From the NCBI GenBank assembly GCA_934294885.1, contig CAKRAK010000014.1, positions 1 through 64,000 of the forward strand: a stretch of 64,000 bases of DNA, read 5' to 3'. Made by a program: the position numbers and the translations under genes. Shown piece after piece: positions 1 through 8,040 of the stretch (within the stretch, counting starts at the first letter, position 1; every line of letters starts with the position of its first letter). This stretch comes from an uncultured Lachnospiraceae bacterium (GTDB lineage Bacteria > Bacillota > Clostridia > Lachnospirales > Lachnospiraceae). The notes under the pieces were generated by a model. The model ran no database searches, was not told the DNA's origin, and saw only the letters and a program-made list of their open reading frames with translations.

Positions 1-109
1 CGACCATAAAATCAAGTACACTATATGTTTTTCCAAAGCCGGTCGGCATATCTAACAAAAACAATCCTGCATCCATTTCCTTGCAAAAATTTACAATCGC
101 CTGTTTCAT
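1..109 (-). CDS. N-terminal fragment of a P-loop helicase-like protein (cut by window edge)
   Basis: Only the first 36 codons are in the window; the rest lies beyond base 1. The start ATG (bases 107-109) has a good ribosome binding site, GGAGG, just upstream (about 112-117). The peptide contains LLDMPTGFGKTYSVLDF, a Walker A motif of the kind found at the start of superfamily 2 DEAD/DEAH helicases (TGxGKT preceded by a hydrophobic strand), with the motif only about 24 residues from the N-terminus. Helicases with this layout occur in restriction, CRISPR (Cas3-like) and other defence systems, but the fragment is too short to choose. It sits next to recombinase debris and a RloA/RloB cassette, which fits a defence or mobile region. 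Confidence 0.6.
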   Translation of the reverse strand, partial: MKQAIVNFCKEMDAGLFLLDMPTGFGKTYSVLDFMV

Positions 110-130
110 AGTACCTCCAATTTTTTTAGT

Positions 131-445
131 TTATCGTCTATCATTTATACAATATCTACGTAATATCTTCCATTCCATTGCTGTTTCAATTTCCTCTATC
201 TCGTCATAGAGCTTGTCAAGACACATCTGCATGTCCTCATACTTCTTATCGTAATGTTTGTCTGATACGGATAAGTTATCCATCTAATTTGCCAGCTTAT
301 TCTTGGCACCGGTCACCTGCTTCAATCGTTCCTGTAAACCTGTATGCTATCAAGCTCCTGCGTATGTATTTATCCAATGCTCTACACCTCCGCGTCTCTT
401 TGTCCCAACGGAATTATATTTCTGTTCCATCAATATTTCAAGAAG
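131..445 (-). pseudogene. Decayed C-terminal remnant of a large serine recombinase
   Basis: There is no intact gene here, but translating the minus strand gives pieces that look like the coiled-coil C-terminus of large serine recombinases of the Tn5397/TnpX type. One frame reads LKQVTGAKNKLAN, an in-frame stop (284-286), then MDNLSVSDKHYDKKYEDMQM and CLDKLYDEIEEIETAMEW, ending at a stop at 131-133. A neighbouring frame just upstream (about 335-380) reads LDKYIRRSLIAYRFTGTIEA, so at least one frameshift is also present. Family assignment is from memory of the D-x(2-4)-SDxHYDxKYxDMQ-type pattern; a protein search would settle it. The catalytic serine domain is absent. It marks an old mobile-element edge. 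Confidence 0.55.
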
Positions 446-481
446 AAAAAGAACAGGCACTAATAACTGCCACTATTCTCT

Positions 482-1047
482 CTAAATTCTCGGTTTCACT
501 ATTAAATCAACCCCAAACACTTCACTAAAATAATCCGATATCTTTTGAGCAAGTTCTTCATTTTTATTCAATCTATAAATAGGGTGTTGCTCTGGTTGTG
601 CATTTCTAATTAGGGCATTCGAAGCGCTTAATCGCTTTTCTGTACTAAGTCGATTAACAAAAACTTTATGAAGACTATTGTATAATGTACGTCCTTTCCA
701 AAATTGTTCTAAAGAGCTTGTTTCAAATACAAATCCCGACTCCAGTAATCTATAATTTCCTTCTGCATCCTTATAAAAATGTTCTTCCAAAAAGATTTTT
801 CACCTATTTCTCTACAATAGTCACTTTCACTGGTTTTAACTACTACCTTTTCTATATGATTTGTGCAATCAAGCGATGATTCGATATCTTTTAACACTCG
901 GCTTTTACCACTATTATTTGCCCCCGTAAAAACCACGATACTGTTTTTCTCAAGCAACAATTCCGTATTATCATTGAATTTAATTTTTTTAAAGCATATT
1001 TGTGGTTTTTCTTTCATAACCTCTTTATCTTTTTCATCTGTGCTCAT
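482..1047 (-). pseudogene. Frameshifted AAA-type ATPase, third gene of the RloA/RloB cassette
   Basis: Two overlapping reading frames make one protein. The first (start 1047, residues 1-95) has a short N-terminal arm, a hydrophobic strand and Walker A FTGANNSGKS (about 40-49), as in AAA_15/AAA_21 and SMC-like ATPases. The second (continuing to 482) carries on with LEEHFYKDAEGNYRLLESGF. The join falls at a run of five A on the plus strand (789-793); one extra base would restore a single frame, so this is either a real frameshift or a homopolymer sequencing error. Even when joined the product is only about 188 residues, with no visible Walker B or signature region, so the gene also looks truncated at its 3' end near the recombinase remnant. 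It starts 15 bases after rloB and is probably cotranscribed. Confidence 0.6.
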
Positions 1048-1062
1048 AATCTTCCTCCAACA

Positions 1063-1704
1063 TCATCTTTTACTTCTAATTGCTCCCACCAGCTCATGCA
1101 CAGTCGTACACGGGCACATCTCTGATGGCTTTGTCTTGCCTTCTCTTTTACACTGTTCCAGCTTCTGCTGTGCTATCTGGATTGCCTTTTCCTCGTCACC
1201 GGCTTTACAGATTTTTCCATACATCTGCTCATCAGCTTTAGAATATTTCTGTCTGGTCTTGGCTTCATATACTCGTCCAAATTCAGAGCAGCAAGTCCAA
1301 GAGTCCCTAATTGCCGGCATGAAACCAAAGTAGGCATACATCCATATCTCAAAGCATGGATTGGACCAACCCACTTGTATTCCTTTATCCTCTGCCTCTT
1401 TTATAATCTCATCAAACCCTTGCACTTGATCTCTATCAAACACAATCCAAGGAATACGATACTGAGCATCGTAAGCAGTAAGTTCCAGACATTTATCAAT
1501 CATAGTACGAGTCTTGGTTTCTACAACCTTTATTACAAGCTTATTTCTTATATCTTCTGGCAATGCCTGATGAAGACCGATAAAGAAGCAGCGTTCCGTA
1601 GCTTCTGTATCCGTAACAATCAAGTAGTAGCCTAATTCCGGTACTTTGAATTGTTTTCTCTGGTCTCTCGTTTTTCTATTACCTGTTCTGTCTTTTTTCG
1701 CCAT
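1063..1704 (-). CDS. RloB-like protein (TOPRIM-fold nuclease-like, defence associated)
   Basis: The 213-residue product has the RloB hallmarks: a basic N-terminus, the strand YYLIVTDTEATERCFF with its TEATE segment (about 31-37), an acidic DRD in IVFDRDQ (about 88-92), and SNPCFEIWMYAYFGF (about 114-128), the conserved SNPxFExW signature. RloB is a restriction-linked protein family with a TOPRIM-like acidic core, and similar proteins pair with AAA ATPases in abortive infection (AbiL-type). The ATG at 1704 was preferred over an in-frame TTG at 1710 because AGGAGGA lies about 7 bases before the ATG. The stop codon of the upstream ATPase lies just inside this region, so the pair is translationally coupled. 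The function as a phage-defence effector is inferred from family and context. Confidence 0.8.
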   Translation of the reverse strand: MAKKDRTGNRKTRDQRKQFKVPELGYYLIVTDTEATERCFFIGLHQALPEDIRNKLVIKVVETKTRTMIDKCLELTAYDAQYRIPWIVFDRDQVQGFDEIIKEAEDKGIQVGWSNPCFEIWMYAYFGFMPAIRDSWTCCSEFGRVYEAKTRQKYSKADEQMYGKICKAGDEEKAIQIAQQKLEQCKREGKTKPSEMCPCTTVHELVGAIRSKR

Positions 1705-1706
1705 AC

Positions 1707-3020
1707 TCAATCCTCCTCTTTATGAGGTGATAAGCCTGTTCCCTTAGACACTTCTATAAGGGCATCTTTGAAGATGTCCAATGCCTTAAGCGTAGGAATT
1801 GCACCATATTTTCCAATCAAATAATTCTTTTCATAGTTTTCATCCTTACGGATACGAGAACCATCCTCATCCACAAAGTCAGCCAATGAGTAAAGTGTGG
1901 ATACACCTCTTTCATCCTTTTCCACAAACCAAATTTCGTCACGGCGCAACAACTGGTTCGATAGCTGCCATGTATCATGGGTTGTAAATACAATCTGAGC
2001 GTGGTTGGTATTAATTTTCGGATTCAAAAATGTAAGCAGGAAATTCCTTACAAGTAACGGATGCAAACGAGCATTTAATTCATCAATGAAAAACACGCTG
2101 CCCTCCTCCAACACTTCCTGCAATTCCGGATATAACGCAAACATCTTCAAGGTTCCGGCTGACTCCAATCCCAGAGGAATTTCTGCCATTTCATCAGAAT
2201 CAATCATCTTGTGAAGTGCGTTAATCTTGTATCTCTCTTCCTTACTTTCAGCCTCCTGAGGAACCTTTTCAATTCTGAAATCCTTGATATGCTCATCAAA
2301 AGATGCGAAATATTCTACAACCTTCTGCTGTACATTCTTATCTTCCACAAATCCCTTAGGCAATCTGCGAGACATAAAGAAATTGGTAAAGAAATCGCCA
2401 AAATCAGCAAACTCATTTGCAAGGAACCAATCCCTGATTGCCTTACACTTTCCAATCTTCAGCTTTGCTCCCAATGATATAATAAGCACCTGCTTTTCCA
2501 ATGCCACCTGAATATTATTCCTACTGTTTTTAGGAAAACCGGATAAATCAAGCTCCTCATCTATAGTTCTACGATAAAATACAGTGCTGTACTTTCTTGC
2601 AGTCTTTGCCTTAGAATTAAGCCACTCTTCCGTTACACCTTCCTTGTTGATACAGAAACCATAGTTATAAGTTCTTTCAGACTTATCTCCGGGTAATGTA
2701 AAATACACTTCAAAGCTGGATTCTGCATTAGCAGATGTGGAATCAAACAAGAATGGGGTCGGTCTAAACTCCTCAAACTTTTCCTCTTCGTCTCCATACT
2801 TAAAGGAATCTGCAACATAATCAGACATATATTCAAAAGCATTGTATATATTAGACTTTCCACTTGCATTTGCACCATAAATGGCAGCAACCGGCAAAAT
2901 CTTCTCACTACCAACAGTCACAACTCTGTCTGAGAACTCAGTCATCTTCGCCGCAGACAAATCTAAAGTAGCCTCTTCTCTAAATGATTTGAAATTTTTA
3001 AAATTAAATTGAATTAACAT
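1707..3020 (-). CDS. RloA-like AAA ATPase (OLD/ABC-type), partner of RloB
   Basis: The 437-residue protein opens with MLIQFNFKNFKSFREEATLD, typical of AAA_15/AAA_21 OLD-like ATPases. It has Walker A GANASGKS (about 49-56), a signature-like ESAGT (about 286-290), Walker B VFFIDEL (about 309-315) followed by HPLL, and a TTHD switch (about 346-349). No TOPRIM nuclease domain is fused to it; that role would fall to RloB next door. The ATG at 3020 was chosen over an upstream start because the preceding 22 codons lie in promoter-like AT-rich DNA and the ATG has GGTGAGG at a fitting distance. Such ATPases are thought to sense infection and control a nuclease partner. It is the first gene of a three-gene operon. 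Confidence 0.82.
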   Translation of the reverse strand: MLIQFNFKNFKSFREEATLDLSAAKMTEFSDRVVTVGSEKILPVAAIYGANASGKSNIYNAFEYMSDYVADSFKYGDEEEKFEEFRPTPFLFDSTSANAESSFEVYFTLPGDKSERTYNYGFCINKEGVTEEWLNSKAKTARKYSTVFYRRTIDEELDLSGFPKNSRNNIQVALEKQVLIISLGAKLKIGKCKAIRDWFLANEFADFGDFFTNFFMSRRLPKGFVEDKNVQQKVVEYFASFDEHIKDFRIEKVPQEAESKEERYKINALHKMIDSDEMAEIPLGLESAGTLKMFALYPELQEVLEEGSVFFIDELNARLHPLLVRNFLLTFLNPKINTNHAQIVFTTHDTWQLSNQLLRRDEIWFVEKDERGVSTLYSLADFVDEDGSRIRKDENYEKNYLIGKYGAIPTLKALDIFKDALIEVSKGTGLSPHKEED

Positions 3021-3051
3021 GATTGCTACCTCACCTTCTTTTCTAATTTCT

Positions 3052-3079
3052 ATTATATACAGTTTTTTATAAAAATCAA
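3052..3079 (-). promoter_or_regulatory. Sigma-A-type promoter of the RloA/RloB operon
   Basis: On the minus strand, TTGATT (3074-3079) and a perfect TATAAT (3052-3057) are separated by 16 bases, about 30 bases before the chosen rloA start. This also supports excluding the longer upstream start, which would place the promoter inside the gene. Confidence 0.65.
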
Positions 3080-3132
3080 CATTCAAATGCGGTTTTTTCT
3101 CATTTTTATGTATTTTTTACTTGAAATTTAAA

Positions 3133-3171
3133 AAAACACTTGATTTGTATATCGTACAAATCAAGTGTTTT
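3133..3171 (-). terminator. Rho-independent terminator after the small gene at 3189
   Basis: A perfect 17-bp inverted repeat (arms 3133-3149 and 3155-3171, core ACACTTGATTTGTA) with a 5-base loop. On the minus strand it is followed by a run of seven T. It separates the methyltransferase side from the RloA operon. Confidence 0.85.
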
Positions 3172-3188
3172 CCGTCGTAAAGTGAATT

Positions 3189-3428
3189 TCAAAATTCCAC
3201 TTTTTTATCCATAAAAACATTAAATCCAGAATTTACTCTTGCACATAGTTTTTGATACAATTTCACATGGTTAGTATCTTTTGAATGTGAATACTCATCA
3301 GGAAAATCACTTCCAATGTATATCATCTCATTTGTATCAAAAATTTCAGTGCAAACACCTATATACTCCTTCAAATAGCTTTCTACCACATTCCAATCAA
3401 TTTTTTTACTTGAGGGATAATTTAACAA
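3189..3428 (-). CDS. Small protein or gene remnant downstream of rlmD
   Basis: An open frame of up to 79 residues overlaps the last codons of the upstream methyltransferase. The only start at the 5' end is a TTG without a clear ribosome binding site, so the true start is uncertain. The segment MIYIGSDFPDEYSHSKDT resembles the conserved IGxDLPxEYxxSxxT stretch I recall from phage head-morphogenesis-like proteins of Clostridia, but the conserved sequence that normally follows is missing and the C-terminus (VNSGFNVFMDKKVEF) is different. It may be a truncated remnant left by a mobile element. A strong terminator follows directly. No function is assigned. Confidence 0.4.
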   Translation of the reverse strand: MLNYPSSKKIDWNVVESYLKEYIGVCTEIFDTNEMIYIGSDFPDEYSHSKDTNHVKLYQKLCARVNSGFNVFMDKKVEF

Positions 3429-4866
3429 CCGTTTCTACATGCCCGCTCATGGGAAACATATCCGTGGCACAAAACTTCTCCAACTCATATCCCCCATCCT
3501 GCAAGAGCTTCACATCCCGCGCTAAAGTTGCCGGATCACAGCTTACATAAATGATACGTTTCGGCTGCATTTTAAGCATGGTATTGATTGCCACCACATC
3601 ACAGCCTTTTCTCGGAGGATCCACCACAATCACATCTGCATAGACACCATTTTTTTCGTATTCCTCCGGTAAAACCTCTTCCGCTTTGCCAACAAAGAAT
3701 TCCACATTATGAAATTCGTTAATTTTCGCATTCATATTTGCATCCTCAATAGCTGCAGGAACAATTTCCACACCATATACCTTTTTGGCTTTCTGCGCCA
3801 GAAATAAAGAAATGGTTCCGATTCCGCAATACAAATCCCATACAGTTTCATTTCCGGTAAGATCTGCATATTCTAAAGCTTTTCCATAAAGCTTTTCCGT
3901 TTGAATCGGATTTACCTGATAAAATGACAGTGGATTAATCTGGTATTTTACATCCCCTATATAATCGGTAATGGTATCGCTGCCCCACAGAGTTCGGCAT
4001 TGTGTTCCTAAGATCCGGTTCGTTTTTTCCTGATTTATATTGACAGAAATACTGGTCATTCCCGGAATTCCCGAAAGACAGTCCACAAGCTCGTATTCTA
4101 CATTGCAAACCTTTTCATTCCCCAAATTGCCGGGCATCCTGCCAATCAGTTCCTTTCCGTTTATAACGACACACACCATTATTTCACCGGTTCTTCTTCC
4201 AACTCTGGTTAAAATGTGACGAACAAGCCCACTATGCTTTTCCTCGTCATAAGTTTCCACCTGATAGGTTTCCATAAATGTCCGGAACCGTCTGATAATC
4301 TCATCGTTGACCTCGTCCTGCAAGAAGCACACATCTGTATCTATTACATCATGGGTACGTCCTGCATAAAAACCAATTACCACATTTCCGTTCTTATCTC
4401 TTCGGACAGGAAACTGTGCCTTATTCCGGTATCTTAAATACGGCGGCAGTCCTGACGGATTTTGATCGTCCATTCTTTCGCAACCGGCAGCTCCATTCAT
4501 TCCGATGATGGGTTCCATCTTAGTCTCAGCATCCTTTACCCCGCCAATCCGTTTCAGACAATTTAAAACCTTATCCTGCTTCCATTTTAGCTGTTCCTCA
4601 TAGCTGACATGCATAATCTGGCATCCACCGCAACGCTTTCCATGAGGACAAATCATGTCAACCCGGTACGGAGACGGCTTTACTATCTCCATCAGACGAC
4701 CATATGCATAATTCTTTTTTACCTTGATAATCTTAACTTTCACAATATCTAAAGGAGCTGCATCCTTCACAAATACTGCCATACCGTCAATATGACCGAT
4801 TCCCTCTCCCTCTGTTCCAAAATCATCTATTGTAATTTCATATTCCTGATTCTTTACTAATTCCAT
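3406..4866 (-). CDS. rlmD: 23S rRNA (uracil-C5)-methyltransferase, RlmD/RumA family
   Basis: The 486-residue enzyme methylates uracil C5 in 23S rRNA (U1939-type; Gram-positive members may also act on U747) using S-adenosylmethionine. It has an N-terminal TRAM RNA-binding domain (about 1-61), an iron-sulphur cluster motif with Cys73, Cys79 and Cys82 (CPHGKRCGGC), a SAM-binding loop LYCGIGTISLF, VVDPPRKGC, and the catalytic loop YVSCDPATLARD with Cys at about 443. Start: the ATG at 4866 has GGAG 6 bases upstream; a longer frame adds 27 residues with no homologous feel. Length and motif order are normal for the family. It is apparently transcribed alone or with the small frame at 3189. The exact target uridine cannot be read from sequence. 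Confidence 0.93.
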   Translation of the reverse strand: MELVKNQEYEITIDDFGTEGEGIGHIDGMAVFVKDAAPLDIVKVKIIKVKKNYAYGRLMEIVKPSPYRVDMICPHGKRCGGCQIMHVSYEEQLKWKQDKVLNCLKRIGGVKDAETKMEPIIGMNGAAGCERMDDQNPSGLPPYLRYRNKAQFPVRRDKNGNVVIGFYAGRTHDVIDTDVCFLQDEVNDEIIRRFRTFMETYQVETYDEEKHSGLVRHILTRVGRRTGEIMVCVVINGKELIGRMPGNLGNEKVCNVEYELVDCLSGIPGMTSISVNINQEKTNRILGTQCRTLWGSDTITDYIGDVKYQINPLSFYQVNPIQTEKLYGKALEYADLTGNETVWDLYCGIGTISLFLAQKAKKVYGVEIVPAAIEDANMNAKINEFHNVEFFVGKAEEVLPEEYEKNGVYADVIVVDPPRKGCDVVAINTMLKMQPKRIIYVSCDPATLARDVKLLQDGGYELEKFCATDMFPMSGHVETVVKLSLK

Positions 4867-5109
4867 ATATACTCCATTCCACCTGCACATGCTACTGTCT
4901 GATATGTTACAAAGCATAAAAAATGATGCCACACATATCACTAACACTATGTAGCAAAGACAGTAAAAACCTTAAATTATCACCCATTTATTGCTAATTT
5001 CATTTTATCATATCATATTTCCAAACGAAACTGTACGGGAAATAAAAATAATTGTATCATTATGCGAAAAACAGCTTTCGAAAGCAGATGATGGTTCCTT
5101 ATAAGGACA

Positions 5110-5171
5110 TCTGCTTCCGTCGGTACTTAATAAGTGCGAAGCACGAATTTAGTACCGCTGCGAGAAGCAGA
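5110..5171. repeat. Palindromic intergenic repeat, short copy C
   Basis: A nested inverted repeat: outer stem TCTGCTTC (5110-5117) with GAAGCAGA (5164-5171), then CGGTACTTAAT / ATTTAGTACCG, and an inner hairpin GTGCGAAGCAC. Read in reverse complement, its CGGTACTAAATTCG...ATTAAGTACCG core matches the two longer copies at 14228 and 18626. Flanking bases 5072-5109 and 5172-5215 hold further small hairpins. It lies in the 541-base gap between rlmD and the SPFH gene; the rest of that gap is AT-rich apart from the promoter at 5273. Confidence 0.75.
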
Positions 5172-5272
5172 CAGTGGAAACCTTCCTTGGAAGGAAGCAT
5201 CTCTGCGAGAGAAGTCGTCCGGGTAAGAATCATCCCAACGATTACTTTTCAGTAACATTTTTATAATGTGAA

Positions 5273-5301
5273 TAGACATTCACTGTCGAAAATTGTATAA
5301 T
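5273..5301 (+). promoter_or_regulatory. Promoter of the SPFH (YdjI-like) gene
   Basis: TAGACA (5273-5278) and a perfect TATAAT (5296-5301) with a 17-base spacer, about 105 bases upstream of the start at 5408. The palindromic repeat copy C lies upstream of this promoter, so it is probably not transcribed with the gene. Confidence 0.65.
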
Positions 5302-5407
5302 TAACTCATGTTCATGTTTTCTTCCATTTATCATATACATAGAAGAATAACAAGTCCGGAATATCCGGTGAACGATACAGAATAACGTTTTAGAAAAGGA
5401 GACGGCT

Positions 5408-6763
5408 ATGGGTTTAATTAAAGCAATTGGTGGTGCAATTAACGGTGTTATGGCAGACCAGTGGAAAGAGTACTTCTACTGTGACGCGTTACCGGAAGAT
5501 GTATTAGTAGTTAGGGGTCGTAAACGTGTACAGGGTAAATTCGGAACTAAGAATGATGGTAATGATAACATCATTTCAAACGGTTCTGTTATTGCAGTCA
5601 ACGAAGGTCAGTGTATGATTATTGTTGACCAGGGTAAAGTTGTAGAGTTTTGTGCGGAAGCAGGTGAATTTTTATTCCAGACTTCAACAGAACCAAGTTT
5701 GTTAAGCGGCAATTTAGGTGAAAGCATCAAACAGACATTCTCTACCATTGGAAAACGTTTTACTTTTGGTGGTGATACCGGTAAGGATCAGAGAGTTTAT
5801 TACTTCAATACAAAGGAGATTCCAAACAACTTATTCGGTACTGCAAATCCGGTTCCATTCCGTGTTGTAGATAATAATATCGGCTTAGATGTAGATATTT
5901 CCATTCGTTGCAGTGGTAAATATTCTTTCCAGATTTTTGACCCGATTTTGTTCTATACAAATGTTTGTGCCAACGTAACAAGCGAATATAAGAGAGATCA
6001 GATCGACGGTATGTTAAAGAGCGAATTACAGACTGCATTACAGCCTGCATTTGCAGAGATATCCGCTATGGGTATCCGTTACAGTGCTGTTCCTTCTCAT
6101 GCAAAGGAACTGGCTACCGCATTGAATAACGAATTATCAGAGACATGGGGTAATCTCCGTGGTATCCGTGTTATATCATTTGCCATTTCAACTATGAAAG
6201 CATCTGAAGAAGATGAGCAGATGATCAAAGATTTACAGAAAACTGCAGTTATGCGTAATCCGGGTATGGCTGGTGCCGCATTGGTATCTGCTCAGGCAGA
6301 AGCTATGAAGGCAGCTGCATCCAATACTTCAACCGGACCTATGATGGCATTTGCGGGAATGAACATGGCAACACAGGCAGGAGGCATGAATGCCAATGCA
6401 TTATTTAATATGCAGGCACAGCAGCAGCAACAGCAGACACCTCCACCTACTTCACCGGCTCCAACCCCTGCTCCGGCAGCACCGGCAGAAGATTCATGGA
6501 CATGTGCATGTGGTCACGCAGGCAATACCGGTAAGTTCTGTGCTGAATGTGGCAAACCAAAGCCGGAAGCACAGCCAGGCTGGACTTGTTCTTGTGGTTC
6601 TGTAAACCTTGGAAAGTTCTGTCCTAACTGTGGTGCAAAAAAACCGGCGGATGCTCCGTTATATCGTTGTGACAAATGTGGATGGACTCCGGAAGACCCA
6701 CATAATCCTCCAAAATTCTGTCCGGAATGTGGAGATGTATTTGACGATAATGATGTTCAGTAA
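5408..6763 (+). CDS. SPFH/band-7 protein with three C-terminal zinc ribbons (YdjI-like)
   Basis: The 451-residue protein starts with an amphipathic stretch (MGLIKAIGGAINGVMADQW) followed by an SPFH/virion-core-like domain (about 25-295), a low-complexity Gln/Pro/Ala linker (about 335-360), and three CxC/CxxC zinc ribbons near 362-390, 391-418 and 419-451. This matches Bacillus subtilis YdjI, a peripheral SPFH protein that works with YdjG and YdjH to bring PspA to the membrane. The next two genes resemble YdjG and YdjH, so the set is probably a membrane-stress or membrane-organising complex. There is no transmembrane segment. The start has AAAAGGAGA upstream. No pspA (ydjF) gene is in the cluster. 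Confidence 0.85.
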   Translation: MGLIKAIGGAINGVMADQWKEYFYCDALPEDVLVVRGRKRVQGKFGTKNDGNDNIISNGSVIAVNEGQCMIIVDQGKVVEFCAEAGEFLFQTSTEPSLLSGNLGESIKQTFSTIGKRFTFGGDTGKDQRVYYFNTKEIPNNLFGTANPVPFRVVDNNIGLDVDISIRCSGKYSFQIFDPILFYTNVCANVTSEYKRDQIDGMLKSELQTALQPAFAEISAMGIRYSAVPSHAKELATALNNELSETWGNLRGIRVISFAISTMKASEEDEQMIKDLQKTAVMRNPGMAGAALVSAQAEAMKAAASNTSTGPMMAFAGMNMATQAGGMNANALFNMQAQQQQQQTPPPTSPAPTPAPAAPAEDSWTCACGHAGNTGKFCAECGKPKPEAQPGWTCSCGSVNLGKFCPNCGAKKPADAPLYRCDKCGWTPEDPHNPPKFCPECGDVFDDNDVQ

Positions 6764-6790
6764 TGGGATTATATCTTAAAATGAAAATGT

Positions 6791-6820
6791 GTATGGGTGA
6801 TATCCTCACCCATACCATTT
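6791..6820 (+). terminator. Terminator after the SPFH gene
   Basis: A perfect 10-bp stem GTATGGGTGA / TCACCCATAC with a 5-base loop (6791-6815), followed by CATTTTTGTTTT. It implies that the SPFH gene is partly uncoupled from the two genes after it. Confidence 0.85.
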
Positions 6821-6915
6821 TTGTTTTCTAACGAGGAACTGTATCATTTTAGTACGGAATTAATGTTAACAATGATACAATTACCTGTAATTGATTTAAA
6901 TGGAGGAGGAGACTC

Positions 6916-8013
6916 ATGGATGAATTTAATATGAATGTAGTTGAAACAAAAGAAGAAACCGATAAGAAATGTCCCCGCTGCGGAGGTGTTATGGATTTTG
7001 ACCCCGCTACCGGTAATCTTCACTGCCCATACTGTGACTACGAGGAAAATATCCCTGTAGAGAAAGATGAGCTAGGCAACGCAGAAGAATTAGACTTTGA
7101 TTCTGCAGAATTTACCGCGAACAAGGACTGGGGTGTAGCAACCAAAACCGTTTTGTGTAAGTCTTGTGGTGCTGAATCCATTTATGATGCATTACAAACC
7201 TCTGCTGTATGTCCCTTCTGTGGTTCGAATCAGGTTATGGATCAAAATGATAAGGACACCATTGCACCGGGAGGCGTGGTACCATTTTCCATTACTGATA
7301 AAGAAGCCTCTGAGCTGTTTAAAAATTGGATCAAGAGGAAATTCTTCTGTCCAAAGCTGGCAAAGCAAAGTGCCAATCCTGATAAATTCAAAGGTATTTA
7401 TCTTCCATACTGGACATTTGATACACAAACATTTTCTACCTACACCGGTGAATACGGAATCGACCATAAGAAAAAAGACCGGGACGGCAATACCATTGTA
7501 GAAACCGTTTGGCACCATACCAATGGCAAATACAGTGAGTTTATTGATGATGAGCTGGTAATTGCCACCAATAAACAGGATAAAAGCATGTTGAAGGGTA
7601 TCGAACCTTTTGATACCGCCAATAACAAAGCATACAAACCGGAATACATTGCAGGCTTTGTTGCAGAGCGTTACTCTGTTGGATTGAAGGATGCCTGGAA
7701 AAAAGCAGAGACCTCTATCCGGAACAAATTAAGAAATCATGTATCCGATAAAATCCGGAATGAACACCGGGCAGACAGAACGAGAAATGTCAGTCTTACA
7801 ACCAATTTTACCAATAAGACCTACAAATACCTGTTGTTGCCAATCTGGGTTTCCAATTTCAAATACAATGACAAGGTATATCAGTTTATGGTAAACGGAC
7901 AGACCGGCAAGATATCCGGTAAGACACCTCTTTCTATTCCAAAGATTGTGATTACCGTAATTGCTGTTATTGCTGTTATCGCCATTCTCTACTATCTGGG
8001 AGTGCTTAACTAA
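6916..8013 (+). CDS. Zinc-ribbon membrane protein (YdjG-like)
   Basis: The 365-residue protein has two zinc ribbons at the N-terminus (CPRCGG...CPYCDY near residues 19-40 and CKSCG...CPFCG near 83-101), a large soluble region, and a single hydrophobic C-terminal helix (about 342-362, VITVIAVIAVIAILYYLGVL) that should anchor it as a tail in the membrane. This is the layout of Bacillus YdjG, which with YdjH forms the membrane platform for PspA and YdjI. The start has GGAGGAGGAG upstream. The stop is 27 bases before the YdjH-like gene, indicating an operon. Some databases label such proteins as helicase- or primosome-related because of the ribbon; no helicase motifs are present. Confidence 0.82.
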   Translation: MDEFNMNVVETKEETDKKCPRCGGVMDFDPATGNLHCPYCDYEENIPVEKDELGNAEELDFDSAEFTANKDWGVATKTVLCKSCGAESIYDALQTSAVCPFCGSNQVMDQNDKDTIAPGGVVPFSITDKEASELFKNWIKRKFFCPKLAKQSANPDKFKGIYLPYWTFDTQTFSTYTGEYGIDHKKKDRDGNTIVETVWHHTNGKYSEFIDDELVIATNKQDKSMLKGIEPFDTANNKAYKPEYIAGFVAERYSVGLKDAWKKAETSIRNKLRNHVSDKIRNEHRADRTRNVSLTTNFTNKTYKYLLLPIWVSNFKYNDKVYQFMVNGQTGKISGKTPLSIPKIVITVIAVIAVIAILYYLGVLN

Positions 8014-8040
8014 TTAAAAAGTATACAGAGGAATCAGTTC

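Noticed and set aside
863..1333. 156-codon open frame on the plus strand
   Set aside because: Antisense to the AAA gene and rloB, with low-complexity composition and no start signal.
5052..5255. 67-codon open frame across the palindromic repeat C
   Set aside because: It translates the repeat itself and lacks a ribosome binding site.
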